Assembly: GCA_964003245.1 (NCBI GenBank)
Contig: CAXFIU010000004.1
Span: 1 to 53,636, forward strand
DNA from: MGIIb-O2 sp964003245
GTDB lineage: Archaea; Thermoplasmatota; Poseidoniia; Poseidoniales; Thalassarchaeaceae
DNA length: 53,636 bases
Direction of reading: 5' to 3'
A model generated the notes under the pieces. That model did not search any database and was not told the DNA's origin. It saw only the letters and a list, made by a program, of their open reading frames with translations. A program made the translations under genes and the position numbers. Positions 41,819 through 49,446 of the stretch are shown here, piece by piece (within the stretch, counting starts at the first letter, position 1; every line of letters begins with the position of its first letter).

Positions 41819-42729
41819 AAAAAGATGATGTTGTAGAAGTTTCATTATTTGATAGAAGATATTTCTATCCAGTACTTTTCATTTTTATTTTTCTGTTTAC
41901 CATTATTATTTTCAATGGAATGATTAACGACTGGGGGAGACTATCCAATGGGATAGGAGTTTTCAGGACATTCTTATCAGAGGATGTTTTACCTCCAGAT
42001 TGGACTGTATTAGAACCTATGACATATCCTGTATGTACTGTTGAACCAAAAATACTAGATTTTACTTGTTCAAGGGCATGGATAGGAATGATTGAGACTT
42101 TGAAAATTGCATTTGTTGCTACTGTATTCGGGACGATTTTATCACTTCCTATTTCTCTGTTGGCTGCACGCAACTTGAATACAACAGGGGTTTCATATAT
42201 CGCGAGATGTGTACTGGCATCATTCAGAAGTTTTCCTAGCCTTATTTGGGGTATATTCTTTGTTATATTAGTAGGAATAGGCCCTACTGCTGGAGTTTTG
42301 GCAATGACAGTATATACCGTAGGATATCTAGGTAAATTACAATATGAAGCTATAGAAGGAATGAGTAAATCACCTTTGGAAGCATCTGAAGTAATGGGAC
42401 TTACTAAATTAGAAACTGCATTTCAAGTAGTTCTTCCTGAGTCTGCAAATGACCTAATCTCTCAGATAATTTTCATGTTTGAATATAACTTTAGACATGG
42501 TACAGTAATTGGTCTAGTTGGCGCAGGAGGGATTGGATTATATATCGATACTGCCATTAAATATCTACAATATGATAGAGTTATTGCTTACTTAATTATT
42601 ATATTCATAGTAGTTTTGATAATGGATTTTATTTCAATAAAAATTAGAGCTTTGTTTACAGAAGAAGTAGGATACTCACGGCCTAAATGGCTAGAGGTAT
42701 TTTTTCCTGCTTGGATGATTAAAAGATGA
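41815..42729 (+). CDS. ABC transporter permease, PhnE-like
   Basis: Binding-protein-dependent permease with about six helices: one at residues 15-35, the others between about 95 and 285. The EAA-type cytoplasmic loop is EASEVMGLTKLETAFQVVLPES, here seen as SPLEASEVMGLTKLE followed by VVLPES. RSFPSLIWGIFF and GLVGAGGIGLYID are typical of PhnE. An outer loop of about 50 residues after the first helix contains two Cys (TYPVC, DFTC) and may contact the binding protein. The TTG 41815 start overlaps the ATPase stop (TTGA) with GGAGGT upstream, so the two are translationally coupled. Length 304 aa. Confidence 0.9.
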   Translation: MKKDDVVEVSLFDRRYFYPVLFIFIFLFTIIIFNGMINDWGRLSNGIGVFRTFLSEDVLPPDWTVLEPMTYPVCTVEPKILDFTCSRAWIGMIETLKIAFVATVFGTILSLPISLLAARNLNTTGVSYIARCVLASFRSFPSLIWGIFFVILVGIGPTAGVLAMTVYTVGYLGKLQYEAIEGMSKSPLEASEVMGLTKLETAFQVVLPESANDLISQIIFMFEYNFRHGTVIGLVGAGGIGLYIDTAIKYLQYDRVIAYLIIIFIVVLIMDFISIKIRALFTEEVGYSRPKWLEVFFPAWMIKR

Positions 42730-42733
42730 AATG

Positions 42734-43924
42734 TCACCGAATAATCCCTATATTTCCGGTCCAGTAAAATACCAATAATTCATCTGCTAACCCCTGTCCG
42801 AATCCAACAATCATTCCACCGCTAGTGCCTACGAAATGATTGACCCATTCGCCATTGATTTCTTTCAATAACCAAATAGAACCGCTACAAAAATCACCAT
42901 AAAGATATCCATTTTGTAATTTTTCTGGCCCCCAATCCATCCAGAATCCTCCGGTAATGGAACAATTGCCATTTCCATGGCCATAAGTAACAACTGGGTA
43001 AGTCAGATCATCATCACTATGGGCATCGTGGTCATCTTCTTCATAACAATCTCCATCCTCGTCAAAATATTGAAAACCTTCTTTTAATGACCAACCAAGA
43101 TTCATCCTTTCAGAAATAGGTACTAGGTTTATCTCTTCCCAACAATTTTGACCGACATCAGCTATCCAGAGTAGATCATTTTCACCCAAAGAAAATCTCC
43201 AAGGATTTCTCAAACCATAATGAAGAATGAATGGATCACCATTAGAATCTTCAAAAACAGGAGATATCGTATTATTTTGATATGTAAAAAGATTAATTGA
43301 ACCAAGTGAATTAGTTATATTCTGACTATTATTTTGTGGATCATTTGCACCTCCACCATCTCCGATACCCCAAAGATATTGATTATCTCCAATATTTAGA
43401 AGATGCCCGCCATTATGATTTCTGTATGGCTGTTGAATTTCTCTCAGAACTGTAATTGTTGAACTATCCATGATTCCATCATCTCCAATAAGTACAGATG
43501 CAAGAATTAGATCAGATGTTGTTGTACCATCACAATCTTCAGACTCAGTAAATGATAACAAAACCGTTTTAGAATTGTTGTAATTCTCATCAAAAGCTAA
43601 TCCTAATAATCCCTGTTCAATATGGCATGTAGATACAAATGATGTTAAATTGGCCACATCATTCATTGAAGACCCGTCCCATGATTTAACATTCCCGTTT
43701 AGATAGATAATCCATAAATTACCATTTTCAGGATTAATAACTGAGTGATGAGGCGTTTCAGAACCTTCCAAAAATATGCCACATTCAAGATTATATTCTG
43801 GCGAAAGGTCACAATTAAAGTCAGTAGGTTCCGGCCATTCGAAACCTCCCTCAGAGTCATTAAAAATACAGCCAGTAAATGCTGTACAGAGCAATAAAGT
43901 CATCAAAATTGATAAAAATCTCAT
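42734..43924 (-). CDS. PQQ-dependent sugar dehydrogenase-like lipoprotein
   Basis: A lipobox (AFTGC, Cys19) anchors a six-bladed propeller of the soluble glucose dehydrogenase/HHIP family. Characteristic pieces are GLLGLAFDENY, the catalytic-His region RNHNGGHLLNIGD, LWGIGDGGG, HYGLRNPWRFS, IADVGQNCWEEI and a final GGFWMDWG. In the enzymes this His and the Arg of LRNPWRFS contact PQQ, so cofactor binding is plausible; no PQQ synthesis genes are in the window. It ends the minus-strand ABC operon, 21 bases after the ATPase gene, and its stop faces the convergent PhnE-like gene at 4 bases. Length 396 aa. Confidence 0.85.
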   Translation of the reverse strand: MRFLSILMTLLLCTAFTGCIFNDSEGGFEWPEPTDFNCDLSPEYNLECGIFLEGSETPHHSVINPENGNLWIIYLNGNVKSWDGSSMNDVANLTSFVSTCHIEQGLLGLAFDENYNNSKTVLLSFTESEDCDGTTTSDLILASVLIGDDGIMDSSTITVLREIQQPYRNHNGGHLLNIGDNQYLWGIGDGGGANDPQNNSQNITNSLGSINLFTYQNNTISPVFEDSNGDPFILHYGLRNPWRFSLGENDLLWIADVGQNCWEEINLVPISERMNLGWSLKEGFQYFDEDGDCYEEDDHDAHSDDDLTYPVVTYGHGNGNCSITGGFWMDWGPEKLQNGYLYGDFCSGSIWLLKEINGEWVNHFVGTSGGMIVGFGQGLADELLVFYWTGNIGIIR

Positions 43925-43945
43925 AATACCGTTCCTAAATAATTT

Positions 43946-44755
43946 TTACTTACTAGTAATTTCATCTTTGACAATAACTCGTAAAGAATCAGATCCTCCG
44001 GGCCAGAAAACAGCATTATCCATTATTTCCGCGTCCACTGAAAATACCTCAGCAATATTATCTTTAGTTAATACCTCTCTAGGAGTTCCTGATGCAAATA
44101 TTTTACCATTATGAAGAAGTAAAATCCTATCTGCGAAACGAGCTGCTATGTTAATATCATGTATGGCAATTAAAGCAGATTTTTCAGCATCTTTATTGGA
44201 TATAATTTTTCTTAAACTTTTCATTATTTCTAATTGATTTTTAAGATCCAAGTCACTTGTTGGTTCGTCCATTAGTAAAAGTGATGAGTCTTGAGCAATC
44301 GCTTTGGCAATAATTACTCTTTGTCTTTCACCACCAGATAGTTGATCAAATTTTCTGAATGAAAAATCTTCTAGACCAAGTGATCTTAATGTTGAACTAA
44401 CTTTGTCACGATCTTCTTCACTAATTCTCCAGCTAATATGAGGGCGTCTTCCTAGAAGTACAACGTCAAAAACATCCATAGAGAAACTTGTTCTTACTGA
44501 CTGAGGAACATATGAAACTTTTTTAGACAAATCAATTAAAGATAGCCCATTAACATCTTCTTCTAATAGATTAATACTACCTGAGTCTGATTTAAGTATG
44601 CGATTAATGCATTTTAACAATGTAGATTTTCCAGCCCCATTAACTCCTAAAACGGCTACTAATTCATTAGGAGAAATATTTACATTGATATCTCTTAGAA
44701 CATGGTTATTTCCCCAACTGAAATTTAAATCTTTAATCTCAAGGATTTTACTCAA
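43946..44755 (-). CDS. ABC transporter ATPase, siderophore/haem/B12 type
   Basis: FecE/BtuD/HmuV-type ATPase: Walker A GVNGAGKSTLLKCI, Q-loop YVPQSV, signature LSGGERQRVIIAKAI, Walker B LLLMDEPTSDLD and H-loop IAIHDINIAARFAD. The HDINIAARFAD stretch and 269-aa length are typical for iron-chelate or cobalamin uptake. The start is TTG 44755, overlapping the permease stop by TTGA and preceded by a GGGGGGTG ribosome site. It is the fourth gene of the five-gene minus-strand operon. Confidence 0.94.
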   Translation of the reverse strand: MSKILEIKDLNFSWGNNHVLRDINVNISPNELVAVLGVNGAGKSTLLKCINRILKSDSGSINLLEEDVNGLSLIDLSKKVSYVPQSVRTSFSMDVFDVVLLGRRPHISWRISEEDRDKVSSTLRSLGLEDFSFRKFDQLSGGERQRVIIAKAIAQDSSLLLMDEPTSDLDLKNQLEIMKSLRKIISNKDAEKSALIAIHDINIAARFADRILLLHNGKIFASGTPREVLTKDNIAEVFSVDAEIMDNAVFWPGGSDSLRVIVKDEITSK

Positions 44756-45795
44756 CTATTCACCCCCCTATTTTTCAATAACAGATACATGAAAAATGGA
44801 CCTCCGATAATTGAAAGCATTATTCCTACAGGAATAATTATTGGAGCAAACAACGTTCGACCAAGTGTGTCTGCAAAAAGTGTCAATAATGAGCCAAAGA
44901 CTGCTGAACAAGGAATTAATTTACGATAATCATTACCTACAATTAAACGGCTCATGTGAGGTGCGGCCAAACCAACAAATCCGATTAAACCTGTAAATGC
45001 TATAACAATAGATGTCAGAAATGCTGAAAGAATTAATATTCTCTTCCTAGTAGTGCTAGGATCAACCCCCGTAGAAATTGCAAAGTCATCACCTCCTAAA
45101 GACAAGGCATTAAGATCCCATGACCATTTCATAGCAGATGGCATTAAACCTATCAAAGCAACAGATATCCAGAGGGTTTGAATTAAAGTAGGTCTAGATA
45201 AACTACCAAAAGACCAATGTGCTAATTGAGATAATTGTGCATCAGTAGCAAAATATTGCATTGTAGAAACTATTGCACCAGCTATGAAAGTAATAGCAAT
45301 TCCAACTAGAATGTAAGATTCAGCAGAAATAGAACGCATATTGCCTAATTGAATGATTATTCCTACTACAATTAAGGAAAATAGAAATGCATTTGCAACA
45401 ATTGCAATCTCGGAATTCGAAACAATAGAGAAACCGAGTACAATTGCAAATGCTGCTCCAAGAGCAGCACCTGAAGCAACTCCAAGAGTTAAGGGGGAAA
45501 CTAATGGATTTCCTAGGCAACCTTGCATTAAAGCGCCCGCAGTAGCCAATGCTGCGCCGCCAACTATTGCCATCAAGATTCTAGGAAAACGAAGTTCCCA
45601 AATAATAGCGGACTGTAAATCGTTAGAGTTTTCTAATCCGAGAATTATCTTCAATGTAGTTAACATATCTAAATTTGATGATGAACCTGATCCCATTGCA
45701 AAGATTGCTAATAAAAATGTAAGACTAACTAGAAGTAGAATTAATATAATCTGAAACTTTGAGTTTTCAATGTGCTTCTCAGAAATAGAATCCAT
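44752..45795 (-). CDS. ABC transporter permease, FecCD/BtuC type
   Basis: About ten membrane helices across 347 aa, the usual size. The family signatures WELRFPRILMAIVGGAALA (about residues 67-85), GALMQGCLGNPLVSPLTLGV and GFVGLAAPHMSRLIVGNDYRKLIP are complete. FecCD permeases take up iron-siderophores, haem or cobalamin together with a FecB/BtuF-type binding protein, which is encoded just upstream with a 4-base gap. Confidence 0.95.
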   Translation of the reverse strand: MDSISEKHIENSKFQIILILLLVSLTFLLAIFAMGSGSSSNLDMLTTLKIILGLENSNDLQSAIIWELRFPRILMAIVGGAALATAGALMQGCLGNPLVSPLTLGVASGAALGAAFAIVLGFSIVSNSEIAIVANAFLFSLIVVGIIIQLGNMRSISAESYILVGIAITFIAGAIVSTMQYFATDAQLSQLAHWSFGSLSRPTLIQTLWISVALIGLMPSAMKWSWDLNALSLGGDDFAISTGVDPSTTRKRILILSAFLTSIVIAFTGLIGFVGLAAPHMSRLIVGNDYRKLIPCSAVFGSLLTLFADTLGRTLFAPIIIPVGIMLSIIGGPFFMYLLLKNRGVNS

Positions 45796-45799
45796 TAAA

Positions 45800-46897
45800 T
45801 CAACTGCCTAGTGACTTACATACAAACTTTCCTTGCATCTCAACATCATGATATTTTACAAAATAATCAGAAATAATTGATTCTGCATCTAAATCCTCAA
45901 ATAAGTCTGGATGTAATATCTTAGCTAATGTTGGAAGCCCATGAATCATCATTGGTCCAGCAAATTCACCTGACATGATAATCATACGGTTATCTATTAC
46001 AGCGTTAAGACTATCGAAACCCGGCCTAGTTTCAATAAAACTCATATGAGTCCCACACTGATCATCAATATCGTAGGAATTGAAACCGATATCGAATGTA
46101 ATACCATCAAACATAATTACATCAGGATTAGCATCTAAAATTGCTTCCATATCAACATGTGTTGTATGTCCAGGTAAGTCTTTGAAAATGTTATTTCCTC
46201 CTGCTCTTTCTATAATATCCGTCCATTGAGATGTCCCCGTTAGAACAACCGGATCCCTAGTCAAGGAAGCATGATGTTCCATAACAATTTGTGGCCGATG
46301 AGATTCATTAAGTCCGGAAATACGATCTGAAACCTCAGATTCAATATAATCAAATTCTTCGAAAAGAATATCTGCCTCATTTTGTTTTCCAAAAAGTTCG
46401 GCAATAACTGATATCTCATATCTTAGATAGTCATATTTGTAGAAATCTAAGGCAAGTACTTTGATTCCAACTGGTTCTAATTTTTCTCTTATAGCATTGG
46501 TGTCAACCATTCCATTTGTGGCAAAAACAATGTAAACCTCAGGACGGCAATCAAGTAGAGCCTCAAAATCAATTTCCGAGTGGGCTGATTGCTGGATGAT
46601 TGGCGTATCGGCATATTCAGGCCAAATAATTTCGTCATAGAAGTCCCCAGATACACCAGCTACGACTGAAGAGTTTACATCCAACATTCGCATTACAGTA
46701 GCGGCATAAGTATTGGTCATAGCGACACGTTCAGGTGAAGAATCAAAATTATGAATTACTCCATTTGAATCAACCACTTGTATGTTTGAATCAGAAGGTG
46801 TAACAGAATCATCTTGTAGAGAATACTGCCAAACTCCTATTGAACAAAAACATACTAATAATACTTGAAAAATAGCAATATTACGATTATTAAACAT
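45800..46897 (-). CDS. Periplasmic-binding protein, FecB/BtuF type
   Basis: Class III substrate-binding protein for an iron chelate, haem or cobalamin. An N-terminal hydrophobic segment (IAIFQVLLVCFCSIGVW) is a signal anchor or lipoprotein-like leader. The two lobes are recognised by SPERVAMTNTYAATVMRMLD, VEHHASL-like strand sequence and the helix linker; DMEAILDANPDVIMFDG and the corresponding first-lobe DFEALLDCRPEVYIVF are the paired family motifs. ATG 46897 follows GAGAGGATTG and lies 4 bases after the surface-protein stop. The ligand cannot be predicted, but the neighbours favour iron. Length 365 aa. Confidence 0.9.
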   Translation of the reverse strand: MFNNRNIAIFQVLLVCFCSIGVWQYSLQDDSVTPSDSNIQVVDSNGVIHNFDSSPERVAMTNTYAATVMRMLDVNSSVVAGVSGDFYDEIIWPEYADTPIIQQSAHSEIDFEALLDCRPEVYIVFATNGMVDTNAIREKLEPVGIKVLALDFYKYDYLRYEISVIAELFGKQNEADILFEEFDYIESEVSDRISGLNESHRPQIVMEHHASLTRDPVVLTGTSQWTDIIERAGGNNIFKDLPGHTTHVDMEAILDANPDVIMFDGITFDIGFNSYDIDDQCGTHMSFIETRPGFDSLNAVIDNRMIIMSGEFAGPMMIHGLPTLAKILHPDLFEDLDAESIISDYFVKYHDVEMQGKFVCKSLGS

Positions 46898-46901
46898 AAA
46901 A

Positions 46902-49241
46902 TCAATCCTCTCGATTCCTATAAGAATAAATTGTAACAAGTGATAATAACGAAACCATGAATATCAAAATATTACTCATTGTAAAATAATCTGATTCTGA
47001 TTCTTCAATTATATTAACGAAAATGGAATCTGAGAAATCTGAAACCTTTCCATTAGATAGTCCGACCTGTATTCTAATTCGATTTTGACCAATGTTTAAT
47101 TCATCTAAAGAAGTGAAATTTTCAGAACCATTATACATCTCAATAACTACTCCATCAGAATCTTCAACTATTAGTGAGTACCATGCTGCATCCATAGTAG
47201 AACTCCATGATACGAAAACATCTGTCCCTTCATTCTGTTGAGAGGTGAACAAATTAAAGACTAATGGCGGTTCAACAATATGAAATACATCTAAACTAAT
47301 AATTTCGCCGACGACCGTATGCCCTGAAGGCATAATTGCATTGATTTGATATTGATAGGTATTATCAATCTGATTTTGAATTAAATAAGAATTCTCATCC
47401 CCTTGATAAATAAGTACATCGTTTTCAAATAATTGGTATGAATCTGCCCCCTGGAAATTTGCCCAATCAATAAAATATTCATTTGAAGATATATCTACTT
47501 CTTCAGTCAAGAATTGGGGAGTCATTGGAACCTCAAAAGACTGTAATTCATAAATAACTTTTTCAGAATGAGAACCGGGTAACTGATCGATGATTTTTAC
47601 CCAATTACGCACTGATTCATTGTACCATAATTCCCAAGAAACAATACCATCTATCATATCTGTAATTACTATATGTTTTGTTAAGAAAGTTCCAGCCGCT
47701 GTAGTAATTAGTACATCTTGATTAATTTCAACTGTATTTGTAGTATCATCATATCCATTTGGATGGCCTGGAACTCCAATGATATTTGTTCTATTAAAAT
47801 GTAAATTAATATCATCATCTGATTCTAACAAACTTACCGATTGACCAGAATTATCTGTAAAATTCCATCCCAAAATTCCTTCTTGAAAATAAGATGAGGA
47901 TGATGGGGAATCAACCCAATAAGTATGAACGGTTAAGAGATTTTCACTATCAATCCATCGATATGATTGTTCGCCCTCTTCATGATATTCATTATTATAT
48001 CTAGTCAGAAATGTGGTTCTTTCACGACCAAATGAGTCAATACTAATTTCTGAACCTATGGCAGTAAAAGTAACATTGTGCATCCCATATGATGACTCTG
48101 GAGTATAAAAGACGCCATAATCCCATGACATACCTGCTGACCAAAGAGAATCTACATTATTATCAGGAATGACTATTATCATCAAAGATGCAGGATTAAG
48201 ATTGGTACCATTATTATTAGTAGCTTCAATGGTAAATTCAAAGGTTCCAACTTCAGAAGGAGTGAAGTCAAAAGTGGTTGAACTACCTCTGTAAACTAAC
48301 TCACCGTTAGAATATAGTGAATAAAAATCAGTATAATTTCCACCCTCCCAATCAATACTTAGAGAGGATATGGGAATAACTTGTAGTTGTGTTACAAAAG
48401 AAACATTCTCGGGAAATTCTAGATTTACAGTTGATGAAAGGTTCATCCATCCTTCTCCACCAGAAATTACAGATGTAATCGGATCTAGGATACTAATACC
48501 TTCTAACGTTGCAATAAAATTCTGCGTAGAACCAATAGGTAGATTTTGAAGCAAATAGAAACCATCTGAGTTAGTTACGGCATTTTTTTCTCCGTTACTA
48601 ACTACAACTCCTTTCATTGGTAGTCCTTCTTCATCTACAATAAATCCATACTTACTATTCATACCTTTATTCAAGTCAAAATCATTCGGAGAAGATGCTG
48701 AAAGTTTGAAATGCACATATTGTGTTGAAGAAATATCATCTTCATGAATTCCTCGGATTGTAAAATACTGCCCTATATCTAGAGTTCCGAATTCTGCCCT
48801 GCCGTCTTGAATATCTTGGATTTCGTTTAATTCAACTAGTTCAACATGAGATGATGAAATATCAGGAATATGAACTCCCTGTTCATCGAACATCTCTACA
48901 GTAATCCAATTCTCACCCACATGCCAATCTAATTGCATATCTGAATTAAATACCATTTTTCTGTAAGCCACAGTATGACCGTTATTCATGAAATAAGCTC
49001 TGACTGTATGTTCACCAGGAGTTATTCCTGAAAAAACATAAGAACCATTTTCAGACCAAGTAGATGTCATTGAATCTACCTTAATAGAAGTAGAGTTAGC
49101 GAAATTTCCATCTTCAGCAAATACATTCCCCGATAGTGTGAAAAGTTCCTGATCTGATGAATCATCTGCAGAAACTGCTATTGAAGAAAATATAGAAGAT
49201 ACAAACACTAGTGTTAGTATCAAAGCATTGAGTCTCTTCAT
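46902..49241 (-). CDS. Large surface protein with carboxypeptidase-regulatory-like and Ig-like domains
   Basis: A signal peptide (LNALILTLVFVSSIFSSIAVSA) is followed by repeated beta-sandwich domains. Two are carboxypeptidase-regulatory-like: FTLSGNVFAEDG to YVFSGITPGEHTVRAY (about 35-85) and GFIVDEEGLPMKGVVV to GFYLLQNLPIG (about 200-245). Fibronectin/Ig-like strands follow, and one C-terminal helix (NILIFMVSLLSLVTIYSY) with RNRED anchors it. It is the first gene of the operon with the FecB/FecC/FecE-type transporter, which suggests a cell-surface receptor or ligand-collecting role for that transporter. No catalytic motif seen. Length 779 aa. Confidence 0.75.
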   Translation of the reverse strand: MKRLNALILTLVFVSSIFSSIAVSADDSSDQELFTLSGNVFAEDGNFANSTSIKVDSMTSTWSENGSYVFSGITPGEHTVRAYFMNNGHTVAYRKMVFNSDMQLDWHVGENWITVEMFDEQGVHIPDISSSHVELVELNEIQDIQDGRAEFGTLDIGQYFTIRGIHEDDISSTQYVHFKLSASSPNDFDLNKGMNSKYGFIVDEEGLPMKGVVVSNGEKNAVTNSDGFYLLQNLPIGSTQNFIATLEGISILDPITSVISGGEGWMNLSSTVNLEFPENVSFVTQLQVIPISSLSIDWEGGNYTDFYSLYSNGELVYRGSSTTFDFTPSEVGTFEFTIEATNNNGTNLNPASLMIIVIPDNNVDSLWSAGMSWDYGVFYTPESSYGMHNVTFTAIGSEISIDSFGRERTTFLTRYNNEYHEEGEQSYRWIDSENLLTVHTYWVDSPSSSSYFQEGILGWNFTDNSGQSVSLLESDDDINLHFNRTNIIGVPGHPNGYDDTTNTVEINQDVLITTAAGTFLTKHIVITDMIDGIVSWELWYNESVRNWVKIIDQLPGSHSEKVIYELQSFEVPMTPQFLTEEVDISSNEYFIDWANFQGADSYQLFENDVLIYQGDENSYLIQNQIDNTYQYQINAIMPSGHTVVGEIISLDVFHIVEPPLVFNLFTSQQNEGTDVFVSWSSTMDAAWYSLIVEDSDGVVIEMYNGSENFTSLDELNIGQNRIRIQVGLSNGKVSDFSDSIFVNIIEESESDYFTMSNILIFMVSLLSLVTIYSYRNRED

Positions 49242-49289
49242 AAACTTTCGAACCCTCTCTCCCTAATTATATTTCGTTTATGAGTGGGT

Positions 49290-49389
49290 TAACGAGAAGC
49301 GCTTAAATTGAATGTGAGTTCTATTTATAACTATGATGAAGCCTTTGATTTTTCTGTTGTGAGCCAGATTAATCCAGCGCTTCTCGTTA
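49290..49389. repeat. 14-bp perfect inverted repeat flanking about 70 bases
   Basis: TAACGAGAAGCGCT (49290-49303) and AGCGCTTCTCGTTA (49376-49389) are perfect inverted copies with 72 bases between. Each arm contains the self-complementary AGCGCT. The spacer is AT-rich with TATA-like TATTTATAAC. It lies in the 205-base gap between the FEA1-like gene and the downstream surface-protein operon. It may be a pair of operators around the surface-protein promoter, a cruciform, or a remnant of a tiny transposable element; no clear target duplication is seen. Confidence 0.55.
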
Positions 49390-49404
49390 CCGTTCGAGTG
49401 GTCA

Positions 49405-49434
49405 TTCTATGTGGGCATTTCTGCCCACATAGAA
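49405..49434 (-). terminator. Strong hairpin after the FEA1-like gene
   Basis: TTCTATGTGGGCA (49405-49417) and TGCCCACATAGAA (49422-49434) form a perfect 13-bp stem with a 4-base loop, starting 12 bases after the stop of the FEA1-like gene. It is the strongest hairpin noticed in the window. No T-run follows directly, so it may stabilise the mRNA 3' end of an abundant lipoprotein rather than act as a classical terminator. Confidence 0.6.
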
Positions 49435-49446
49435 ATCGTCAATTAT

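Noticed and set aside
49251..49266. Possible fourth iron box before the surface-protein operon (CTCTCCCTAATT)
   Set aside because: Only the CCTAA half-site is present; the opposite half does not match TTAGG.
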